Below are positions 15,889-20,711 of a stretch of 20,711 nucleotides of DNA, one piece after another. The notes below the pieces were generated by a model. That model was not told the origin of the DNA, did not search any database, and was given only the letters and a program-made list of their open reading frames with translations. Both the position numbers and the translations under genes were made by a program. Every line of letters begins with the position of its first letter. Position 1 is the stretch's first letter. The stretch spans positions 1 to 20,711 of the forward strand of contig SKZS01000141.1 of NCBI GenBank assembly GCA_007127255.1, written 5' to 3'. The stretch is from Syntrophomonadaceae bacterium (GTDB lineage Bacteria > Bacillota > Dethiobacteria > DTU022).

Positions 15889-16035
15889 TTACCACCCTTT
15901 CTTTACATACCGCTTTAACTCATCACCTAGTGGCTTTATTTCAGGGCAGCTGTAGATCTGTCGCACTATCCCTAACAAAATATTTTCTTTTACATTTAAA
16001 ACGCTGCCATCGCAGGTCACAACCCTGGAAAACAT
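15889..16035 (-). CDS. Unrecognised 48-residue protein, coupled to the MttB gene
   Basis: An ATG at 16035 with GAGAAGG 5 bases upstream opens a 48-codon frame ending in TAA, two bases before the ATG of the downstream MttB gene. The protein begins MFSRVVTCDGSVLNVKENIL and ends ELKRYVKKGW, with a helix-like, charged C-terminus and two cysteines (C8, C29). I recognise no family. It fills the only sizeable gap between the methyltetrahydrofolate transferase and this MttB gene, and its stop lies close to the MttB binding site, which suggests translational coupling. An in-frame ATG at 16056 would add seven residues but lacks a binding site. Confidence 0.6.
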   Translation of the reverse strand: MFSRVVTCDGSVLNVKENILLGIVRQIYSCPEIKPLGDELKRYVKKGW

Positions 16036-16079
16036 CCGCACCTTCTCTAAAAACATCACGAATAATTTTTTAATAATTT

Positions 16080-16874
16080 TTAAACCAATTTATCGGCCCG
16101 AGCGGCTTTCAGGTAATTCATTGCATACGGGTCAAGGTTTAAAATAACTTCAGCGGCTTTGACCAGGCTCATTTTCTTTTTATCCAGGGGATCTACAATA
16201 GCGGAATCCATCCCTCTGCCCATGGCAAGAACAATAAACGCCTGGTTCAGCAAGGCACGATGCGGCAGCCCAAACGAAATATTGCTCAAGCCACTGGTAA
16301 TATGAGCTCCCGATTCAAGAGCGGCAATTCTTTCAATTGCATCAAGAGCCTGCGGCCCGTACTCACCGTCAACACTAACCGGTTTGATCAGCGGGTCGAG
16401 AAATACCTTGGTCAGATCAATACCATCTTTATCAAGATCCCCTAGAAGCACTTTAGCTACTTCCAGACGATCGTCTGCCGTTTCAGGCATTCCTTTGTCA
16501 CTCATGCAAAGTGCGACAACAGGAGTACCGGCTTCTTTTACCAGGGGAACCAGGGCATTGTAGCGTTCTTTCTCGAGACTGATCGAGTTAATCATCGGAG
16601 TGCCTTCATGCACCTTCAAGGCCGCTTCCAGGGCCTTGGGATCTGGGCTGTCCAGCGCCAGGGGCTTACTAACCACTTCCTGAACTTTTTCTACCAGCCA
16701 AACCAGGTGTTTTGCTTCATCATGCACATAGGCGCCGGCGTTGACGTCGATATAGTCAGCGCCCGCTTCTTCCTGCCTCACGGCGAGATCCTGGATATAC
16801 TTAACATCCTGTTCATCAATCGCTTTTTTAATGGCCTTGCGGGTTGAGTTTATTAATTCTCCAATAATAATCAT
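16080..16874 (-). CDS. Methyltetrahydrofolate:corrinoid methyltransferase (MtgA/MtvA-like, pterin-binding)
   Basis: A 264-residue TIM-barrel protein of the pterin-binding family (AcsE, MtgA). It starts GELINSTRKAI and has DVNAG (D43, N45), ALDSPDP (D75), INSISLEKE (N96), FLDPL (D160) and SGLSNISFGLP (N198), nearly the same positions as the folate-binding residues of the acetogen AcsE enzyme. It would transfer a methyl group between the corrinoid protein and tetrahydrofolate, linking the MttB reactions to the Wood-Ljungdahl pathway. The ATG has only an A-rich AAGAAAG upstream. A full AAGGAGG lies about 36 bases upstream, separated by a hairpin (16884-16904). Confidence 0.93.
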   Translation of the reverse strand: MIIIGELINSTRKAIKKAIDEQDVKYIQDLAVRQEEAGADYIDVNAGAYVHDEAKHLVWLVEKVQEVVSKPLALDSPDPKALEAALKVHEGTPMINSISLEKERYNALVPLVKEAGTPVVALCMSDKGMPETADDRLEVAKVLLGDLDKDGIDLTKVFLDPLIKPVSVDGEYGPQALDAIERIAALESGAHITSGLSNISFGLPHRALLNQAFIVLAMGRGMDSAIVDPLDKKKMSLVKAAEVILNLDPYAMNYLKAARADKLV

Positions 16875-16883
16875 TTTCTTTCT

Positions 16884-16904
16884 TACCGGATTTATATACC
16901 GGTA
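16884..16904 (-). promoter_or_regulatory. Hairpin between a displaced Shine-Dalgarno and the methyltransferase start
   Basis: On the minus strand, TACCGG (16899-16904) pairs with CCGGTA (16884-16889) over nine bases. AAGGAGG (16911-16917) lies just upstream, with no start codon at normal distance, and ATG 16874 lies 9 bases downstream. If the hairpin forms, it brings the AAGGAGG near the ATG. Confidence 0.45.
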
Positions 16905-16994
16905 CTAAGCCTCCTTGCGTCTAGTTTTAACTGCATTTTGAAGCATTTCTTCCTGCTAAACTAGCAATTCTAACATTTTAACCTGTATTCTTTA

Positions 16995-19010
16995 CTATTC
17001 ACTCCACGGTCTTCCTACGGCTGATACTTCTATGATACTTTCTATAAACAGTTTTTGGTCCATATTATCTTCGTCAGCGGCAGCTGACATTTTGCTGTAT
17101 CTATCATGGCGCTCGACCATTGTTTCGATTTCAACAGCACCTATTTCAGCAGCCTGCTCATAAACATATCTTTGGCCTTCCTTGCAGGCGTAGTCGATCG
17201 CTTCGTCAAAGATCATAAAAAATTCTCTTTTGTTAGGAGTATGGACTAAAAACCCTCCACCTTCACCCGGCTTAACAAGAATAGTAACTCTTTCGACAGC
17301 CTGTCCGCTAACTGTTCCAACAGCGTTGGCAACATCGGCAAACTCCGGGAGATAGAGTTCTGCCTTTAATCTTTCAGCCAGTTTAGGAAAATAAGCATCT
17401 ACAGGAGCGCCAACCGCAATCATTGGGTACTTCAAATCTGCTGTAAATTGAACCAGGCATTTAGAATTTTTACCATCTCTATTCAGGATGCGCTTCAAGA
17501 TGTAAGAACCGCCTGCTTCTTCTTTCAGCGAAAATTCGGCCCCTTCTTCATTTAGCAGACGGTCAATTGTGAGACCCGCCAACATAAAATGTATTTCTTC
17601 CATTACTGAATTAATAAATTCTTCTACAGGGGCACGGTAACGATCGGCCAGCATGGCGGTTCCGAGCTCCGCCGCTCTACGCTCCCAAAGATCTAATTGA
17701 CCGTTTACATGTAAAACATCTGTAGGGGTCAATGAAGCGCGGTGAACAGAGGCAACATTCACCAGCCTTTGCCAGGGCAAAAGATCGATTTCTTTTTCTA
17801 GTTTTCTGCTTATGTAATGCAGTGTATGCGGGCCGTCTTTAATTAAATCAAGAATCTGCTGTTCGGTTTGAGTAACCTTAATATTTATTGGATCCCTTAT
17901 ATAGGTCAGAATTATTGTGGGCTGCGTATCCATAGATGAGTAATCATAAGGCTGAATAATTTCCAGCTCTTCTGTCAGGTAAGGGTATTGCGAAGCGATC
18001 CAGCACAGTGGAAATACCCGCTGCGGGCCAACTGATAGCTCTGCATTTTTAGAAACCTGGATCAGGCTGTCACCACCGAGACCAATAGTGGTTATGTGCG
18101 CAGCCTTAACCCTGGTCATCCAGCCGCCCACTTCAGCTCCTTCCCGATTTATAGAGGGACGTCCTTCATTAAGAACAGCAACATCAGTGGTGGTGCCGCC
18201 CATATCGATAACTATCCCTTTCTGAACCCCTGTTAAAGTAAGGGCGCCAATTATACTTGCAGCCGGTCCCGATAATATTGTTTCAATCGGTTTTTCACGG
18301 GCCATCGTTTCGCTAATCAAACTTCCGTCTCCACGCACAACCATCAGGGGAGCTTCAATGCTCAATCGCTCCATCCCCTCTTTAACTGAATCCATCAAAT
18401 CGGTGATCAAAGGCATAAGGCGGGCGTTCAAAACAGCAGTAACCGTCCGCTCATGGATGCCGAGATCTGTGCTAAGCTGATGTGCTGCAACCACAGGATA
18501 CCCGGTTAATTCAGAGATTAAATCTGCTACCTGCATTTCATGAATTGGATTACGAACACTCAAGTATCCTGATATAGCAAAAGCATCAACCTGATCTTTC
18601 ATCTCCAAAATTGCATTTTTGGCAGCATCCAGATCTAATTCTTCCTTGATCCGCCCCTTGATATTACAGCCGCCGGGAACAGAGGCATAATAGGGAGTAG
18701 GTAGGTCCTGAACAGACTCAAACCCGATCTGGATCAGGCCTACCTCTGCTCCCTGGCCTTCTACTATCGCATTGGTGGCAAGAGTGGTCGATAACGAGAC
18801 CATCTTTACCTGCCCAATATCTACCTGTTTACCGTTTTTTTCTTTTAGAGCTTCGACCAGGTTATCGAGGCAACTATTTATGGCAAGGGTAAGATTGTGC
18901 CTGGTTGTTTCGACTTTTGATTTAGCTTCTACCGTTTTCTTATCCAAGTCAAAAATTACACCATCAGTAAATGTACCTCCGGTATCAATTCCTAATGCCA
19001 GGTTTGCCAT
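16995..19010 (-). CDS. Hydantoinase/oxoprolinase-family ASKHA ATPase (HyuA-like)
   Basis: A 671-residue protein with the N-terminal LGIDTGGTFTDGVIFD (residues 6-21, first phosphate motif), SLSTTLATNAIVEG, HERTVTAVLNARLMP, LSGPAASIIGA, then GIVIDMGGTTTDVAVL (266-281, second phosphate motif) and TIGLGGDS. This matches the hydantoinase A / 5-oxoprolinase family, which uses ATP to open lactam or hydantoin rings; acetone carboxylase and acetophenone carboxylase subunits are relatives. It has no iron-sulfur motif and so is not a RamA-type corrinoid activator by sequence. No HyuB partner is visible. GAGAGGG precedes the ATG, 34 bases after the upstream MttB gene. Its place within a methyl transfer cluster suggests it prepares the substrate or serves the corrinoid system. 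Confidence 0.88.
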   Translation of the reverse strand: MANLALGIDTGGTFTDGVIFDLDKKTVEAKSKVETTRHNLTLAINSCLDNLVEALKEKNGKQVDIGQVKMVSLSTTLATNAIVEGQGAEVGLIQIGFESVQDLPTPYYASVPGGCNIKGRIKEELDLDAAKNAILEMKDQVDAFAISGYLSVRNPIHEMQVADLISELTGYPVVAAHQLSTDLGIHERTVTAVLNARLMPLITDLMDSVKEGMERLSIEAPLMVVRGDGSLISETMAREKPIETILSGPAASIIGALTLTGVQKGIVIDMGGTTTDVAVLNEGRPSINREGAEVGGWMTRVKAAHITTIGLGGDSLIQVSKNAELSVGPQRVFPLCWIASQYPYLTEELEIIQPYDYSSMDTQPTIILTYIRDPINIKVTQTEQQILDLIKDGPHTLHYISRKLEKEIDLLPWQRLVNVASVHRASLTPTDVLHVNGQLDLWERRAAELGTAMLADRYRAPVEEFINSVMEEIHFMLAGLTIDRLLNEEGAEFSLKEEAGGSYILKRILNRDGKNSKCLVQFTADLKYPMIAVGAPVDAYFPKLAERLKAELYLPEFADVANAVGTVSGQAVERVTILVKPGEGGGFLVHTPNKREFFMIFDEAIDYACKEGQRYVYEQAAEIGAVEIETMVERHDRYSKMSAAADEDNMDQKLFIESIIEVSAVGRPWSE

Positions 19011-19044
19011 AATTAATCCCTCTCCAATAATAGAAGGTTGATTG

Positions 19045-20499
19045 CTACTTGTTCAGCTTCGATTCCGCATTGGCAATAATATCCTCGATCTTCTTCTGAA
19101 CATCTTTCGGCAGAGGTTCAGGTTCATAGTTTTCAAGGATGTCTATTACCTTTTCGTTAGCTTTGTCAAATAAGGTTTTGCTTCCTTCAGCTTCCCAGTT
19201 TTCATAGATCTGCCTGGTGAAAAGCTCCGGGTACCAGGTTTCAGTCCTGAAATGTTTCATAGTATGCTCTTCAGCAAGGAAGTGACCACCGGGACCAACT
19301 TTATCTATAACATCAAGGGCCAGGGTATCTTCGTTAACGTTTATGCCGTTAACTATCTTGCGGGCGATGCCAATCAGGTCATCACAGATAGTCAGGTACT
19401 CGAGCGAAGCAGTATTGCCGTGCTCGATATAGCCAACATCGTGGTTCAGGTTAGCTCCGGACTGGGCGGTGAGCAGAATTGACATTGCACCTTCAATCAG
19501 GGCCTGCTCGTCGACAACCTTCGCGTCGGTGCAGCCGCAGGTTCCAAACATTGGCAGATCGAGATAATTGGAAATATCGCCTAAGGCTGCCATCATCAAG
19601 TCAAATTCAGGCGCACCATAGGAGAAAATCGTGGTCTGCATATCCATGACCGTGAAAACCCCGCCCATAATGAAGGGGCTGCCCGGTGATGTAATCTGGT
19701 TAAGAACCAGGCCGCTTAAGCTTTCAGCAAGTCCGTTAGCCATTGCACCTGCTAAGGTTGCAGGCACAGTTCCACCGGCCATGATACATGGAGTATAAAC
19801 AACAGGTAAACCTTTCTTTGCAGCCAGCATCAGTTTACGGGCTGAGTCATTGGGGTGCTGCAATGGTGAAATAGGCTCAGCATAGAGGGTCAGGAAAGGG
19901 TTATTTCTCAGTTCCGCTTCGCCTCCGGCAATAATTTCACACATCTGGATAATATCGGAATAGCCAGGTTCATCAATAGCTGTAATGACAATCGGCTTTG
20001 AAGTGTTTAAGACCATTGACTGGAACTGGTAACGGTCGTAAACAAGCTGGTGCACATCCTGCACAATACCGAGTGACATAACAAAATCCAGGTTTGGCAG
20101 GGCATCAATTACCTTGGTTGCCATCTGTACAGTCTTGCGGCTGGCCTTAATCCGATCCTGGGTATAAGGGTCTATAAAGTTAGGAGTATCGGAACCTGTT
20201 CCGAAATAAGCGTTGCCGCCTTCCATCTCCATAACCCTTTTACCGGTCCTGCTGTTGCTAAGCGATACCTTGCGCGGAACTGTTTTTAATGCGCTTTCAA
20301 CCAGTCTGAAGGGAATTCTCACTCTTTTCCCGTCAACCAGGCAGCCGGCCTTTTTCATTCTATCTACCGCTTCTTCATCGTGATATGTAACCCCGGTTCT
20401 TTCCAGGACTTCCATTGCCGCGGCCACTAAGCGGCGGCACTGGTCATCGGAGAGAACCTGCAGGAAATTAGAATCTTGCACTTTGTAACTACTTTTCAT
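19045..20499 (-). CDS. MttB-family corrinoid-dependent methyltransferase, non-pyrrolysine (paralog 2)
   Basis: A 484-residue MttB superfamily protein clearly different from its paralog at 14465-15886. It shares the N-terminal LVAAAMEVLERTGVTYHDEEA, the NPFLTLYAEPISPLQHP region, MAGGTVPATLAGAMANGLAE, and DVIDKVGPGGHFLAEEHTMKH near the C-terminus. There is no amber codon. It would move a methyl group from an unknown N-methyl substrate to the corrinoid protein encoded just upstream. AGGAGA stands about 10 bases before the ATG. The corrinoid gene ends 45 bases upstream and the ASKHA gene follows 34 bases downstream, so all are probably one transcript. Confidence 0.93.
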   Translation of the reverse strand: MKSSYKVQDSNFLQVLSDDQCRRLVAAAMEVLERTGVTYHDEEAVDRMKKAGCLVDGKRVRIPFRLVESALKTVPRKVSLSNSRTGKRVMEMEGGNAYFGTGSDTPNFIDPYTQDRIKASRKTVQMATKVIDALPNLDFVMSLGIVQDVHQLVYDRYQFQSMVLNTSKPIVITAIDEPGYSDIIQMCEIIAGGEAELRNNPFLTLYAEPISPLQHPNDSARKLMLAAKKGLPVVYTPCIMAGGTVPATLAGAMANGLAESLSGLVLNQITSPGSPFIMGGVFTVMDMQTTIFSYGAPEFDLMMAALGDISNYLDLPMFGTCGCTDAKVVDEQALIEGAMSILLTAQSGANLNHDVGYIEHGNTASLEYLTICDDLIGIARKIVNGINVNEDTLALDVIDKVGPGGHFLAEEHTMKHFRTETWYPELFTRQIYENWEAEGSKTLFDKANEKVIDILENYEPEPLPKDVQKKIEDIIANAESKLNK

Positions 20500-20544
20500 T
20501 ATCCCAAACTCTCCTTTCTCCGCTAGGTTTAAGCCCGGTCTAGT

Positions 20545-20711
20545 TTAGCCGACCAGTTTCAGGGCCAGGTCTTTAGCTGATGCTGCATCAGGGGCCCATC
20601 CGTCTGCGCCAATCTCATCGGCAAAGTCCTGGGTTACAGGCGCTCCACCAACAATAATCTTAACCGAATCTCTTAAACCTTCTTCTTTCAATACTTCAAT
20701 CGTATCTTTCA
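20545..20711 (-). CDS. Corrinoid (B12-binding) protein, C-terminal part, cut by window edge
   Basis: The last 55 residues of a protein entering from the right edge. They read KDTIEVLKEEGLRDSVKIIV then GGAPVTQDFADEIGADGWAPDA and end in LALKLVG. This is the end of the cobalamin-binding Rossmann domain of small corrinoid proteins (MtbC, MttC, MtgC type), including the conserved VGGAPVT loop. The His-containing cobalt-ligand motif (DxHxxG) lies outside the window. It is the first visible gene of the methyl transfer cluster and the expected methyl carrier between the MttB enzymes and the folate enzyme. Confidence 0.9.
   Translation of the reverse strand, partial: KDTIEVLKEEGLRDSVKIIVGGAPVTQDFADEIGADGWAPDAASAKDLALKLVG

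Noticed and set aside
14465..20499. Pyrrolysine-type MttB with in-frame amber codons
   Set aside because: Both MttB genes are open full length without any internal TAG, and no pyl genes are visible.

Overview
The window reads as chromosomal DNA of a strictly anaerobic, low-to-moderate GC Firmicute (Clostridia-like). The basis is AGGAGG-type ribosome binding sites, sigma-A promoters, corrinoid/tetrahydrofolate methyl transfer genes without pyrrolysine, 2-hydroxyacyl-CoA dehydratase genes, a desulforedoxin-type protein and a selenocysteine system. The species cannot be fixed from this alone.

Left part (1-5250), mostly + strand: an intergenic region with a possible gene fragment leaving the left edge; two abutting genes for 2-hydroxyacyl-CoA dehydratase-type subunits (343-2811); a monofunctional aspartate kinase (2914-4149); and a UbiA/MenA-type prenyltransferase (4237-5172). 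A perfect hairpin at 5208-5245 separates these from the minus-strand genes.

Minus-strand redox operon (6130-5278): promoter and dyad operator, ArsR-type repressor, a HesB/IscA-like selenoprotein read through an in-frame UGA, and a 41-residue desulforedoxin-like protein. The gene for tRNA-Sec, with its own promoter and terminator, lies 5.5 kb away at 11252-11345, so this window holds both a user of selenocysteine and its tRNA.

Middle, all minus strand: a GH13 glucosidase and a MATE exporter (6152-9355), a sodium:solute symporter (9474-11084), tRNA-Sec, a zinc-ribbon SAM methyltransferase (11465-12103), and a tandem-duplicated cyclase-family protein (12282-13946). The cyclase gene has a strong promoter and a long leader that contains a REP-like palindrome.

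Right part (20711-14465), minus strand: a methyl transfer cluster. In transcription order it holds the end of a corrinoid protein, an MttB-family methyltransferase, a hydantoinase/oxoprolinase-type ASKHA protein, a methyltetrahydrofolate:corrinoid methyltransferase, an unrecognised 48-residue protein, and a second MttB-family methyltransferase, closed by a strong hairpin terminator. Together these could move a methyl group from a quaternary amine or related N-methyl compound to the corrinoid protein and on to tetrahydrofolate, feeding acetogenic or syntrophic one-carbon metabolism. The substrate is unknown. The ATP-dependent amidohydrolase-type protein, the small ORF and the two different MttB paralogs make this the best candidate here for an undescribed system; the nearby symporter and double cyclase are possible accessories.
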